This document shows, piece after piece, positions 1 to 9,558 of a DNA stretch of 64,000 bases; within the stretch, counting starts at the first letter, position 1; each line of letters opens with the position of its first letter. Below the pieces are notes generated by a model, which saw nothing but the letters and a program-made list of their open reading frames with translations, made no database searches and was not told the origin of the DNA. The translations under genes and the position numbers were made by a program. This DNA comes from Flavobacterium glaciei (GTDB lineage: Bacteria > Bacteroidota > Bacteroidia > Flavobacteriales > Flavobacteriaceae), in the NCBI RefSeq assembly GCF_003350545.1, contig NZ_QQBA01000006.1:62001-126000 (forward strand), read 5' to 3'.

Positions 1-66
1 ATTGACAAAGAACAAGCTGAAAAAATCAAACAATTGTTAATGAGGAAAATACAAAAGCAATTGTAA
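1..66 (+). CDS. C-terminal tail of an upstream protein (partial)
   Basis: The window opens inside a reading frame that ends in TAA at 64-66. The 21 visible residues end in KIQKQL and are charged and helical in character. The stop codon overlaps the ATG of the next gene by one base (TAATG), which points to translational coupling. Bacteria often pair a short PH-domain membrane protein (YdbS type) with a long one (YdbT type), and the next gene is the long type, so this may be the short partner. That identity is inference from context only; the visible residues do not show it. Confidence 0.6.
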   Translation: MDKEQAEKIKQLLMRKIQKQL

Positions 67-1580
67 TGAGAGCCGATTTTAGTCAGCCACAGAGGCAATC
101 TTCAATAGGGATTTTAGTGATGTTTTTTTACACGCTTCAGCAATACGCTAGAGCGTTGTGGCCTATGATTGTGATTTGGATTTTTAAGTTTGACGAGGTT
201 AATAAATTGTATTTTTTCCTTGGAATGCTTACCGTTTTCGTGAGTATTGGAGTGGTTTCGTATTTGAAATACCTGAATTTCACTTTCTTTTTAGATTCGG
301 AAAACGAAGAATTTATTATTACCGATGGCGTTTTTAATAAAACCAAAACCGCGATTCAACTGCGTAAAATCCAACAGGTAAATATCAATCAGTCTTTTAT
401 CCAAAAGTTAATTGGCGTTTATGAATTAGACGTAGACACGGCCGGAAGCAATAAAAAAGAAGGCGCTATCAAAGCGATTTCGCATGAGTTGGCTTTGGAA
501 TTAAAATCCCGTTTGTTGGAAAATGAAGAATTACAGCGTGTTGTTGGAACTTCAGAAACTACTTTGGAGGAAACTGAGCAAAAACTATTTGAAGTTGCTC
601 ATCCTTTTATAAAAATCAGTGTTTTGAGTTTGCTTAAAGTTGGGATTACTTCTAATTATGGAAAAAGTATTGCATTACTGCTGATTTTCTTTAGTACAAT
701 ATTTGAGAATTTACAAAATTTTGGAGACGAAAGCAATGTCTACAAGGACAAAGTAGGTTCTTACATTGATAAAAATTTTGTTTTTCAGACTATTTTAATA
801 TCGATTTTGTTCTTATTTGGAGTGGTTTTAGTTGTTAATGTTGTACGAATTATTTTCAAATACTATGATTACAAAATAACGCGACAAAAAGGCTCTCTGT
901 TATTGTCTTTTGGATTGTTAAATACAAAAAGTACGATTATCAAGCCTGAAAAAGTTCAAATAACGACCGTTACAAGAAATTATTTCCAGAGGAAAATGGG
1001 AATTTTAGAACTAAAAATTAGACAAGCTACTAGCGGAGAAAAAGAAGAACAGAAATCAATAATAGAAATCCCGGGATGCAGTGCGACTGAGAGGGATTCG
1101 ATTTTGAAATTATTGTTTCATAAAATCCCAGAAAAAGGATTGATGCTGCAACCTAATTTTCGTAAACTTATTTTTTCTGTTTTTCTTTCAATAGGATTAC
1201 CTTTGTTTGGATTTATAGCGGTTGGGTATTGGCTTGAACCTTTGATTTTTGAATATATTTATTTGGTGCCGGCGTATGTGGTAGTTATTGGATTAATCCA
1301 GTATTTTAGATTTAAGAATAGCCGATTATTCATTCACGAAAATTTTATAATAAAGCAAAGTGGTGCTTGGGACATCAGTAATGATATTATTGAGCCCAAT
1401 AAAATACAAGCGATTACGACTTCGCAGCTTTTTTGGCATAAAAAGTTGAATATTGGTTCCATAATATTGCATACCGCAGGAGGAAATATCGCTTTTCAAT
1501 TGGGGGATTATTCAGTTATAAAACAAAAAATCAACCTTTGGTTGTACGAAATAGAAACTTCCGATAGTAATTGGATGTAA
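66..1580 (+). CDS. YdbT-like membrane protein with bacterial PH domains
   Basis: A 504-residue integral membrane protein. Hydrophobic pairs lie near residues 14-70, 200-265 and 365-420, and each is followed by a soluble stretch of bPH2 (YdbS/YdbT) type. The recurring motif is a loop such as KIQQVNINQSFIQKLIGV near 120, KVQITTVTRNYFQRKMGI near 305 and KIQAITTSQLFWHKKLNI near 455, so there are three PH units. The family is membrane-anchored with soluble PH folds; its biochemical role is poorly known, possibly in envelope integrity. The start overlaps the stop of the preceding frame by one base, which supports the ATG at 66 and an operon with the upstream gene. Confidence 0.85.
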   Translation: MRADFSQPQRQSSIGILVMFFYTLQQYARALWPMIVIWIFKFDEVNKLYFFLGMLTVFVSIGVVSYLKYLNFTFFLDSENEEFIITDGVFNKTKTAIQLRKIQQVNINQSFIQKLIGVYELDVDTAGSNKKEGAIKAISHELALELKSRLLENEELQRVVGTSETTLEETEQKLFEVAHPFIKISVLSLLKVGITSNYGKSIALLLIFFSTIFENLQNFGDESNVYKDKVGSYIDKNFVFQTILISILFLFGVVLVVNVVRIIFKYYDYKITRQKGSLLLSFGLLNTKSTIIKPEKVQITTVTRNYFQRKMGILELKIRQATSGEKEEQKSIIEIPGCSATERDSILKLLFHKIPEKGLMLQPNFRKLIFSVFLSIGLPLFGFIAVGYWLEPLIFEYIYLVPAYVVVIGLIQYFRFKNSRLFIHENFIIKQSGAWDISNDIIEPNKIQAITTSQLFWHKKLNIGSIILHTAGGNIAFQLGDYSVIKQKINLWLYEIETSDSNWM

Positions 1581-1661
1581 CAAAATGGTTTAAAGTGTAA
1601 AGATTAAAGTTGTTTGCTCAACAAATCTTAAGTTTTAAGCCGCAAATTTTAAATAAAAAAT

Positions 1662-2612
1662 ATGAAACATTGGATTGAAGCCGCACGATTACGAACCTTA
1701 CCCTTATCGGTTTCTGGAATTATAGTGGGTAGTATGTATGCTTTGGCACACCCAACAGATAGTATATTAACGCCAACAGAAGTCTTTAACTGGCGATTGT
1801 TTGGTTTTGCAATTTTAACAACGTTAGGATTGCAAATACTCTCCAATTTCGCAAATGATTATGGTGATGGTGTAAAAGGCACTGACAATGAAGATCGAGT
1901 AGGGCCAAAACGCGCGATACAAAGTGGCGTGATTACTCCACAAGCCATGAAGCGTGCCATTATAATAACATCAGTTTTGACGTTACTTTCAGCGATGCTG
2001 TTGATTTATTATGCGTTTAGAGATACAAATCTATGGTTTTCCTTATTTTACTTGGTGTTGGGAATTTTAGCAATTGTATCTGCTATTCGATATACGGTTG
2101 GAAATACCGCTTACGGTTACCGTGGTTTTGGTGATGTATTTGTATTTGTATTTTTCGGATTGGTAAGCACTTTGGGAGTTAATTTTTTATACTCGAAACA
2201 ATTGGATTTAGAGTTGTTTTTACCTGCTATTGCAATAGGATTATTGAGTGTTGGGGTTTTAAATTTGAATAATATGCGAGACGAAACAACCGATAGGAAA
2301 TCGAATAAAAACACGATTGTAGTTAAAATTGGTGGAGCCAAAGCCAAAATATACCATTACATTTTAATAGTTACAGCGATGGTTTTGGTGTTGATTTTTG
2401 CAATTATTGACGATTTTCATTTTGATCAATACTTGTTTTTATTAGCGTACATTCCTTTAACTAATCATTTAGTTGTAGTCTATAAAAATCATAACCCTAG
2501 AGAATTAGATCCCGAATTAAAAAAACTGGCGCTAAGTACTTTTGCGCTTTCGGTGTTGTTGGCGTTGTGTATGATTTTTTTCTTTTCGGATTTGATAGTG
2601 AATAATTATTAA
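1662..2612 (+). CDS. menA: 1,4-dihydroxy-2-naphthoate polyprenyltransferase
   Basis: MenA attaches the polyprenyl side chain to 1,4-dihydroxy-2-naphthoate, the membrane step of menaquinone synthesis. The 316-residue product is mostly hydrophobic helices. It shows the UbiA-superfamily prenyl-diphosphate motif NDYGDGVKGTDNED near residues 65-78 and the second Asp-rich motif NNMRDETTDRKSNKNT near 203-218, both binding Mg-diphosphate. The GPKRAIQSG stretch after the first motif is typical of MenA rather than UbiA. It lies 81 bases after the PH protein on the same strand. menC lies about 2.3 kb downstream, with an MBL-fold hydrolase and a TPR gene in between, as part of a partial men cluster. Confidence 0.95.
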   Translation: MKHWIEAARLRTLPLSVSGIIVGSMYALAHPTDSILTPTEVFNWRLFGFAILTTLGLQILSNFANDYGDGVKGTDNEDRVGPKRAIQSGVITPQAMKRAIIITSVLTLLSAMLLIYYAFRDTNLWFSLFYLVLGILAIVSAIRYTVGNTAYGYRGFGDVFVFVFFGLVSTLGVNFLYSKQLDLELFLPAIAIGLLSVGVLNLNNMRDETTDRKSNKNTIVVKIGGAKAKIYHYILIVTAMVLVLIFAIIDDFHFDQYLFLLAYIPLTNHLVVVYKNHNPRELDPELKKLALSTFALSVLLALCMIFFFSDLIVNNY

Positions 2613-2674
2613 TATGAATTTTGAGGGCAATTATAATTTTAAAAAATAATTCCAAACTTTAAATTATAAAAAAA

Positions 2675-3352
2675 ATGAAAATAACATTTTACGGTCACGC
2701 GTCATTAGGAATTGAAGTTGGTGGCAAACACATCATTGTAGATCCTTATATTTCTGCAAATCCAAATGCAGCGCACATTGACATTGACACTTTAAAAGCG
2801 GATTATATTTTACTTACTCATGCACACGGAGACCATATTTTAGATGTTGAAGCAATCGCTAAAAGAACGAATGCGGTAATTGTTTCAAATGCTGAAATTG
2901 CGGGATATTATGGTGCCAAAGGCTTTCAATCACATCCCATGAATCACGGTGGAAGCTGGAATTTTGATTTTGGGAAACTGAAATATGTAAACGCGATTCA
3001 CTCTAGTTCTTTTCCTGACGGCAGTTACGGAGGAAATCCGGGCGGTTTTGTCATCGAGGGAGAACATAAAAACGTATACATAGCTGGTGATACGGCGCTG
3101 ACAATGGATATGAAATTCATTCCTATGCGTACTAAACTTGATTTAGCAATTTTGCCGATAGGCGATAATTTCACCATGGATGTCGAAGATGCCATTATTG
3201 CTTCTGATTTCTTGGATTGCGATAAAATACTTGGCTACCATTACGATACTTTTGGGTATATCGAAATTGACCATGAGGAATCTATTCGTAAATTCTTTAA
3301 CAAAGGAAAAGATTTGATGTTACTGGAAATAGGAAGTTCCATCGAATTGTAA
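2675..3352 (+). CDS. Metal-dependent hydrolase, UPF0173 (YtkL-like)
   Basis: A 225-residue metallo-beta-lactamase-fold protein of the UPF0173 family. The zinc signature HAHGDH is at residues 49-54. Further metal ligands are expected at the MNHGGSW stretch near 90, the AGDTAL stretch near 137 and a histidine near the C terminus (GYHYDTFGYI). Length matches the family (about 225-230). The substrate is unknown for the family. Its position between menA and menC is common in Flavobacteria by my recollection, but a role in menaquinone synthesis is only inferred. Confidence 0.9.
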   Translation: MKITFYGHASLGIEVGGKHIIVDPYISANPNAAHIDIDTLKADYILLTHAHGDHILDVEAIAKRTNAVIVSNAEIAGYYGAKGFQSHPMNHGGSWNFDFGKLKYVNAIHSSSFPDGSYGGNPGGFVIEGEHKNVYIAGDTALTMDMKFIPMRTKLDLAILPIGDNFTMDVEDAIIASDFLDCDKILGYHYDTFGYIEIDHEESIRKFFNKGKDLMLLEIGSSIEL

Positions 3353-3388
3353 TTTTTATTTGGAGCTATTCCAGCTATTCGTTGCAAT

Positions 3389-3435
3389 CTTTTATCACCC
3401 ATTCAGGTTTCGAAAACCTGACTGGGTGATAAAAG
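3389..3435 (+). terminator. Long hairpin after the hydrolase gene
   Basis: Arms 3389-3401 and 3423-3435 are perfectly complementary (13 bp). After one mismatch an inner 8-bp stem (3403-3410 with 3414-3421) continues it, closing on a 3-base loop. It lies 36 bases after the hydrolase stop. The following bases are only weakly T-rich, so it could be a terminator or a dispersed palindromic repeat. Confidence 0.55.
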
Positions 3436-3535
3436 GATTTTCACTGCTATCTGGGCTAGGGCTTGATAGTGCTAAATTGCTTAGTGACCTTTGCGAAAAA
3501 CGTTGTGAGCTTAGTGTTTAAATTTTATATCAATC

Positions 3536-4744
3536 ATGCAAAATAAATATTTCACTTTTCTGGTACTATTTCTTATTTCAATAAATACTGTTTTCTCTCA
3601 AAAAGACGGCTATTGGGATAAAACCCGCGCCACAACCGAAGAAATAACAGTTTCTGCCAGAGACAGAATCATCATAAAAACCCAAGATTTTCCTGAAGGT
3701 ACCACCGAAGTCGTTTGCAGAATAACACTTTTGGATAAAAATCAGCAAATGGCAGGCAGTTTAGTTTCGGTTTTAAAAGCTATTCCGGACCCAACGGGAA
3801 TTAGTCAAGGTTCAGCAGGAGCAGTTTTTATTTTGTCTAAAATTTCAGGAGATGATAAATGTAAATATGCTGTTTTCTCTAGCGCTGAATTAGCTGCTAA
3901 ATACAAAGAAAACGGAAAAACAGATGAAGCTTGTTTGGTGCAAGACACACCAGTCAGCAAGGATGCTAAACGACTTTCAACGGAGAAATCAGCTTGTATG
4001 CAATCAGGTTCTGGGAATTTATGGTTTGGTTTCGAAAGTAAAAACTGGATTATGAACCAAAAAATTATTCTGGAAGTCGTTCCTTGGGTCGATAATAAAC
4101 TCAGTCGCGGTTGGACGCTTGAAAACAGAAAAGCAATCATTGACCAATGTAAAACCTCTAATTTGGCTCAAAAAATGACCAATTCAGATGATTTTTGTGT
4201 TTGTATTCTCGATAAAATCCAATCCAAGTATACGTTTAAGGAATTCCAAAAATTATTGGCTGTAGAGCGTTCTAAAGCGTTTAAAGATTTTGGCAACAGT
4301 TGTTTTGGCGAAAGCAGTCTTTCTAAAAGCGTGTATGAAGATTTGCGTAAGCAAGCCGCTGCATTAGCAAAACAAGGAAAGCAAGGCGAAGCCATCATGA
4401 AACTGACTACAATAATCAATGACGGAAAAGCAACTGCGTTGGATTACAATGCAATAGGTAATAATTATCTTCTGACAAAGCAGTACGGGAAAGCGATTAA
4501 ATTCCTAAAAGAAGGCGAGAAGCTTGATAATACGGAGTTATTGATTCAAATGAATTTGGCACATGCCTATTTGTTAAATGATAATTATGCCTCAGCAAAA
4601 GCCATTTACAAAGAATATCAATCTCAAAATGTAACGGATAGCTTGAGTTGGACTCAAAAAATAAAACAAGATTTTATAGCTTTCAAAAAAGCAGGGATAG
4701 TTTCCAATGATTTTGAAAGAGTTTTGAAATTGATTGAAAAGTAA
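3536..4744 (+). CDS. Exported TPR-containing protein of unknown function
   Basis: A 402-residue protein with a clear N-terminal signal peptide (hydrophobic FTFLVLFLISINTVFSQ, cleavage after about residue 21), so probably periplasmic. The middle part (about 25-215) is unrecognised and has several cysteines that could form disulfides. The C-terminal third (about 285-380) reads as tetratricopeptide-like helices (ALDYNAIGNNYLLTKQYGKA, then LLIQMNLAHAYLLNDNYASA), which normally bind partner proteins. I do not recognise a specific family. It lies between the men genes on the same strand, but nothing in it suggests a role in quinone synthesis. Confidence 0.8.
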   Translation: MQNKYFTFLVLFLISINTVFSQKDGYWDKTRATTEEITVSARDRIIIKTQDFPEGTTEVVCRITLLDKNQQMAGSLVSVLKAIPDPTGISQGSAGAVFILSKISGDDKCKYAVFSSAELAAKYKENGKTDEACLVQDTPVSKDAKRLSTEKSACMQSGSGNLWFGFESKNWIMNQKIILEVVPWVDNKLSRGWTLENRKAIIDQCKTSNLAQKMTNSDDFCVCILDKIQSKYTFKEFQKLLAVERSKAFKDFGNSCFGESSLSKSVYEDLRKQAAALAKQGKQGEAIMKLTTIINDGKATALDYNAIGNNYLLTKQYGKAIKFLKEGEKLDNTELLIQMNLAHAYLLNDNYASAKAIYKEYQSQNVTDSLSWTQKIKQDFIAFKKAGIVSNDFERVLKLIEK

Positions 4745-4767
4745 AATTATTCTCTTTAAGGATTTAT

Positions 4768-4820
4768 CAAGTCGAGCGCAGTCTAGACTCATCAATTAGG
4801 TCTCGACTGCGCTCGACTTG
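4768..4820. repeat. Intergenic palindrome with a GAGCGCAGTC core
   Basis: Two 21-base arms (4768-4788 and 4800-4820) are complementary with a single mismatch around an 11-base loop. The arms contain GAGCGCAGTC, and the same core recurs as a half-copy at 61007-61025. It is GC-rich compared with its surroundings. There is no T-run, so a dispersed extragenic palindrome is more likely than a classical terminator, although it could stop transcription from 3536-4744. Confidence 0.65.
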
Positions 4821-4894
4821 ACAAGATTAAGTATTGCTTATTTTTTCATGCGAATATTTAACTCATAATTTATAACTCATAATTAATAATTTTT

Positions 4895-5941
4895 TTGAAA
4901 GCAACCTACCACAAATACATTTTAGATTTCAAACGACCATCAGGAACTTCCCGTGGCGTTATGACTGAAAAAGAAACTTGGTTTATTGTCTTGGAACAGG
5001 ACGGTAAAAAAGGAATAGGAGAGTGCGGAATCCTTCGCGGATTGAGTATTGATGATCGACCGGATTATGAAGAAAAATTACAATGGACTTGTGCTAATAT
5101 TCACTTGGGAAAAGATCTACTTTGGGAGGCTTTATTGGAGTTTCCTTCGATACAATTTGGGGTTGAAATGGCATTCCAATCTTTAGTGAGTGAAACTCCT
5201 TTTTTACTCTTTCCTTCTGACTTTACAAATGGTGTAAAATCCATCTTGATAAACGGTTTAGTTTGGATGGGTGAGGAAGCGTTTATGAAGCAACAAATAG
5301 AAGAAAAATTAGCTGACGGCTTTACTTGTATAAAACTTAAAATAGGCGCTATAGATTTCGATAAGGAACTGCAATTATTGCGATTTATAAGGCAACATTT
5401 CACTCCAGAACAAATCGAAATTCGGGTGGATGCTAACGGCGCTTTTGATTCAATTTTAGCTTTAAATAAATTAACGCAATTGTCTGAATTTAAATTGCAT
5501 AGTATTGAGCAACCGATACAAAAAAACAATACTGACAGGATGGCAGAACTGTGTAAAATCACTCCTTTTCCTATTGCTTTAGATGAAGAGCTAATAGGTG
5601 TGTTTACTTTGCCAGAAAAAGAACAACTGTTAGAGAAAATCAAGCCACAATACATCATTTTGAAGCCGAGTTTTGTAGGTGGTTTTCGAGGCACACAGGA
5701 GTGGATTTCATTGGCTGAAAAACATAAAATAGGGTGGTGGATTACCTCGGCCTTAGAGAGTAATATTGGACTCAATGCCATCGCGCAATGGACCTTTTTA
5801 CAGCATAATTTAATGCCTCAAGGATTAGGGACCGGAGCGCTTTATACCAATAATTTTGATTGTCCGCTGGAGGTTTCACAAGGACAATTATGGTATAAAA
5901 AAGAATTGAATTGGAAATTTGATTTCGATCTTTTACAATAG
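4895..5941 (+). CDS. menC: o-Succinylbenzoate synthase
   Basis: MenC dehydrates SHCHC to o-succinylbenzoate in menaquinone synthesis. The 348-residue product has the enolase-superfamily fold: an N-terminal capping domain, then a barrel with the lysine motif CIKLKIGA near residue 145, metal-ligand carboxylates in RVDANGAFD near 177, IEQPI near 205 and LDEEL near 230, and a lysine in ILKPSFVGG near 255. The start is a TTG at 4895; no in-frame ATG lies nearby and the protein begins as expected for the family from there. It converges with the AI-2E-type gene, leaving 23 bases between the stops. Confidence 0.92.
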   Translation: MKATYHKYILDFKRPSGTSRGVMTEKETWFIVLEQDGKKGIGECGILRGLSIDDRPDYEEKLQWTCANIHLGKDLLWEALLEFPSIQFGVEMAFQSLVSETPFLLFPSDFTNGVKSILINGLVWMGEEAFMKQQIEEKLADGFTCIKLKIGAIDFDKELQLLRFIRQHFTPEQIEIRVDANGAFDSILALNKLTQLSEFKLHSIEQPIQKNNTDRMAELCKITPFPIALDEELIGVFTLPEKEQLLEKIKPQYIILKPSFVGGFRGTQEWISLAEKHKIGWWITSALESNIGLNAIAQWTFLQHNLMPQGLGTGALYTNNFDCPLEVSQGQLWYKKELNWKFDFDLLQ

Positions 5942-5964
5942 ATTATTGCTTAATTTTCTTTTGC

Positions 5965-7032
5965 TCACCGTCTCCTAATAAAACGGATAACGTCTTTAAG
6001 CTTGGTGAGCGGTCTGCAATCAATTTGATGATAACTGATGAACGGAATAAAAAGAATCATTCCTGCAGCGCCCCAAATAATCCCTCCCAAGATTATGACT
6101 ATTATAATTACCAGTGTATTTATTTTTAAACGGCTTCCTACTGCAAAAGGAAAAATAATATAGGCTTCTAGAACTTGTACAATAGAAAAAACTGCAATTA
6201 CAGCTAACGGATACCAAATAGAATTATATGTTATCCACGACACGGCTATGGGCAAGAGCGACGAAATCATAATGCCTACGTAAGGAATGAAAGTGAGGAT
6301 TGATGCTATAAAACCAAATAAAAATGGATTTGGCACCCCAATTATCCAAAGTCCAATGCTGTTTAATAATCCGACTATTAAGTAAACTATTAGCATTCCT
6401 TTGATAAAATTGTAATATACGTGAATCGTTTCAATAAGGATTTCGTGAATGGTATTTTTTCGCTCTGGCGAGAAAAGTTCATATAAAGCATTTGATAGCA
6501 AGTTTCGATGGTAAAGTATTAATGCTGAAAAAACTGGAATCATGATTAGAAAAAATAACGATTCAGATAATGAGTATGCAGTATTTCGAACTATCGAAAA
6601 AGCTTGAGAACCGGAGTTGTTGAGTGTATTATTGATAAAATCTGTTTGTTTTTCCAAACTAATATCAAATCGTTCCAAAATAAAAATACTCAATTGATTT
6701 ATCGTTTCGGTTAGTTTGGTCCTCAAAGACTGCCATTCCTCAAGAAAGTCAATAAATTGAACGAATAATAGGTAGATTATCGCTCCCACCAAAAGGGTTA
6801 TCCCTAAAATACAAATAACAATTGAAATTCCTTTATTTATCCCCCTTGTTTCCATCCATTTACAAATTGGATACAGAATAAAACTAATGAGTAACGAAAA
6901 ACTTAACGGAATAAATAGCGTTTTGCCAAAGTACAGAATTAATGAAGTCAAGACTATAAACTGGAGTATCTCTAGAGTAGAAAATCTCTTTTTGGATTGA
7001 AATGGAACGGGTGATTCAGAAGATTGTAACAT
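5965..7032 (-). CDS. AI-2E family (PerM-like) membrane transporter
   Basis: A 355-residue membrane protein of the AI-2E exporter / PerM family (about seven or eight helices). Hydrophobic segments lie near residues 25-75, 145-170, 210-290 and 300-335, with a charged, coiled segment near 85-140. The late motif GVPNPFLFGFIASILTFIPY near 235-255 is characteristic. Family members have been linked to autoinducer-2 export, or to Na+/H+ exchange for some; the substrate here cannot be told. Genes from this point to the window end are all on the - strand. Confidence 0.88.
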   Translation of the reverse strand: MLQSSESPVPFQSKKRFSTLEILQFIVLTSLILYFGKTLFIPLSFSLLISFILYPICKWMETRGINKGISIVICILGITLLVGAIIYLLFVQFIDFLEEWQSLRTKLTETINQLSIFILERFDISLEKQTDFINNTLNNSGSQAFSIVRNTAYSLSESLFFLIMIPVFSALILYHRNLLSNALYELFSPERKNTIHEILIETIHVYYNFIKGMLIVYLIVGLLNSIGLWIIGVPNPFLFGFIASILTFIPYVGIMISSLLPIAVSWITYNSIWYPLAVIAVFSIVQVLEAYIIFPFAVGSRLKINTLVIIIVIILGGIIWGAAGMILFIPFISYHQIDCRPLTKLKDVIRFIRRR

Positions 7033-7221
7033 ACAAATTTATATTAAAACCGTTATTTCAAAATTCTTTTTTTTAGACTTATAGATTAGTATTGCATTCA
7101 AATAAAATGTTATTTTTAGGTATAACAAATATAGTGGATAAAAATTAACATATCTATTTGTTTGAATTCAAGTTGTTTAAATTAAGAAGGCAATTCTTTT
7201 TTTTACCCAGCGATTTATTAA

Positions 7222-8964
7222 TTACATAATTAATCTAACCCCACCTAATTCAGAAACTCTGTATGAGAAGCGATTACCTGGTGAACCAATAAACATAAAG
7301 TTTTTAGGAATATTCCATTTTTTTGATAGTTCGTCAATGATTTCTGGACCAAAAGTACCTTCTAATTCAATGAACTCGATATCAATTTCAGGATAAGCTC
7401 GGTCAAGAACTTTAAGGTCAATTATAAGTGAATCATTATTTTCGCCTTCTCTTTTTACATTGACAATTTTTAATTTTTTAGTAGTTTCATTATTTTCTAC
7501 ATATTGCATTACTTTATTTAAAATTGCTACATCATCTCCTTTTGTAAAAAAAACAAATTCCTGAGAATGGATTTTTTTATTCATTTTTATTAAATAACGA
7601 TTACTGAATATAACAAATCGTCTCAAAGGTTTGTAAAAATATTCCAAAGCATCAATTGATAACTGTATCAGAAATGACCTGTTTAACATGATGCCAATAA
7701 AGACCAATGAAACAATCAGGTATTTCATAAAAGTGTAAAAAGAATCCACATTTAGCTGAATATTACCTACAAAAGCTGCGACTATAAATGATACGGCTAC
7801 AACTACAGATATCCCTGTCGCTCTCTCTGGTCTAGGTAGTTTTTTTCGTTTAAATTTCAATAATAAATTTCCAATACCAAACAATCCCATTACTGCTAGA
7901 AATGAGAACGTATATACACCAGCAAGTGCTACAATATTTCCGCCAGTAACAAATAATATAGAAATACATAATATTAGAAAACTAATAATAATTCTATAAT
8001 TTGAACCTCTCTTATTTTGTTTCAAAAAATAATTAGGTAGTATTCTGTCTAAAGTCATTCGATTTAGTAAACCTGAAACCCCAACAAATGATGTTAATAC
8101 TGCTCCACACAACACCAAAACAGCATCGATAGAAATAAGGTAAGCAAGCCAAGATCCGCCAGTAGTTTGCCCTAAAAACGCAAGTAGAGACTCTTTGTGT
8201 TCTCCAACTTCTGCCAGTGGAATTATGCATATTAATAATAAAGCCAGTAAAGGATTAAAGAAACTCACGATGGCCCACATATTTCGTAATGTTTTTGGGA
8301 ACACGCCATGTTCTTGTTCCTCTACAAAATTAGCAGAACTTTCAAAACCCGAAATCCCTAACATTGCAGCTGAAAAACCTAAGAAAAGTGCCCTAATAAT
8401 TCCGCCTGAGGTAACTGGTAGGTTCCAATTGATATGAAAAGTTTGCAAACCATGATTGAAAAGAAACCATACGGAAGCGAATACTAATAAGCTGAGTGTA
8501 GCTAAGTGAATGATGAATATAAAAACGGCAACAAAGGCGGACTCTCCAATTCCTAAAATGGCCAAACCTGTAAAAGCAACTAATACAATTACTGTTGTTA
8601 TTGTGATGTCAATACCGGGTACTATTCCATGCAGGTAATGCATGCCTTCAGAAGCTGAGATAACAGCTGTAGCCATATACGATAAAACTGTTAATGTTGC
8701 TGAAAGCGATGCCATCCTCTTAGACGAAGTATTCAATAGTACATTGTAAGCACCACCGTTTAGTGGAATAGCACCAACAACTTCGCCATATATTTTTCTG
8801 AATAAAAAAAGAACTACCGCTACAAAAAGTAACGAAATCCATGCATACTGACCTGCGTACATAATGGTGAGCGCCGATACGTAAAGACACGATGAACTAA
8901 TATCATTTCCACAAATTGCAGTTGCTTGTAATTCGTTTAGTTTTTTATGAATTATTGTTTTCAT
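7222..8964 (-). CDS. APC-superfamily amino-acid permease
   Basis: A 580-residue transporter. The first ~430 residues hold about twelve hydrophobic helices, including GAIPLNGGAYNVLLNTSS near 64-81, an APC-type helix-2 region, and SGFESSANFVEEQEHGVFPK near 205-225, typical of helix 6 and the following loop. The C-terminal ~150 residues are soluble and predicted cytoplasmic; they end in EIIDELSKKWNIPKNFMFIG and have no recognised domain, possibly a regulatory tail. Probably an amino-acid or polyamine transporter; substrate unknown. It stands alone, with loose intergenic spaces on both sides. Confidence 0.87.
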   Translation of the reverse strand: MKTIIHKKLNELQATAICGNDISSSCLYVSALTIMYAGQYAWISLLFVAVVLFLFRKIYGEVVGAIPLNGGAYNVLLNTSSKRMASLSATLTVLSYMATAVISASEGMHYLHGIVPGIDITITTVIVLVAFTGLAILGIGESAFVAVFIFIIHLATLSLLVFASVWFLFNHGLQTFHINWNLPVTSGGIIRALFLGFSAAMLGISGFESSANFVEEQEHGVFPKTLRNMWAIVSFFNPLLALLLICIIPLAEVGEHKESLLAFLGQTTGGSWLAYLISIDAVLVLCGAVLTSFVGVSGLLNRMTLDRILPNYFLKQNKRGSNYRIIISFLILCISILFVTGGNIVALAGVYTFSFLAVMGLFGIGNLLLKFKRKKLPRPERATGISVVVAVSFIVAAFVGNIQLNVDSFYTFMKYLIVSLVFIGIMLNRSFLIQLSIDALEYFYKPLRRFVIFSNRYLIKMNKKIHSQEFVFFTKGDDVAILNKVMQYVENNETTKKLKIVNVKREGENNDSLIIDLKVLDRAYPEIDIEFIELEGTFGPEIIDELSKKWNIPKNFMFIGSPGNRFSYRVSELGGVRLIM

Positions 8965-9111
8965 TATAGATTTTGCTTAACTTATTTGTTAGCTAGCGAT
9001 TTTATTATTGTTAATAGAGAATCTGTCATCTAAAAAATTAATGATTAGGATGATACATTAATTTTAATGCAAATTACATTTTAATTATTTAGGGTATTCT
9101 GTAAACTAGCT

Positions 9112-9558
9112 TTAATTATCTATTAATCGTCTGTGGTAATTGATTTGTCCCAAATGGTAAGCGAGATGTGTAGTTAAATGAATTAGCATAAATTCAGTAG
9201 AAGTTTTTTTTTCGAAAACTAAAATTGGAAATTCCATTTTTAAGTCTTTTTCCGATATGTTATCAAGTGCAGTATTAACTATAAAAATGGTTTCTTCAAT
9301 TTTTGATACTAAATCTGTTCTTGGAATATTTTTCAGCGAAAATTCGAGTGCTCGATTTCTAACATATCCAGTTTTTCCAAATTCGGCTCCTATGTATGTA
9401 TTACTATTTCCTATTAGATGCAAACAAAGATTTCCTGCTGAATTAGTTATTCCTTCTGGGGTTTTCCAAATATTACTTTCGTTTTGGTAGGATTCAATTT
9501 CGGTTTTTAGCTTATGTAAATCACGGTTGAATAGAGTCTTTAAACTATCAATTAGCAT
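9112..9558 (-). CDS. DinB-superfamily protein (DUF1572-like)
   Basis: A 148-residue four-helix protein of the DinB/YfiT superfamily. The expected metal-binding histidines are visible in LCLHLIGN near residue 47 and in HLTTHLAYHLGQINYHRR near the C terminus (about 126-143). The family includes metal-dependent thiol-type enzymes and many uncharacterised stress proteins. Its start overlaps the end of the upstream NTF2-like gene by 11 bases, so the two are translated together. Confidence 0.85.
   Translation of the reverse strand: MLIDSLKTLFNRDLHKLKTEIESYQNESNIWKTPEGITNSAGNLCLHLIGNSNTYIGAEFGKTGYVRNRALEFSLKNIPRTDLVSKIEETIFIVNTALDNISEKDLKMEFPILVFEKKTSTEFMLIHLTTHLAYHLGQINYHRRLIDN

Noticed and set aside
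5101-5781. Open frame of 226 codons antisense to menC
   Set aside because: It lies wholly inside a well-supported gene, has no family features and unnatural composition (Ser/Cys/Ile rich), as expected of a shadow frame.
7034-7041. TAAATTTG as promoter of the AI-2E-type gene
   Set aside because: It lies one base before the ATG, so a transcript from it would begin inside the gene.
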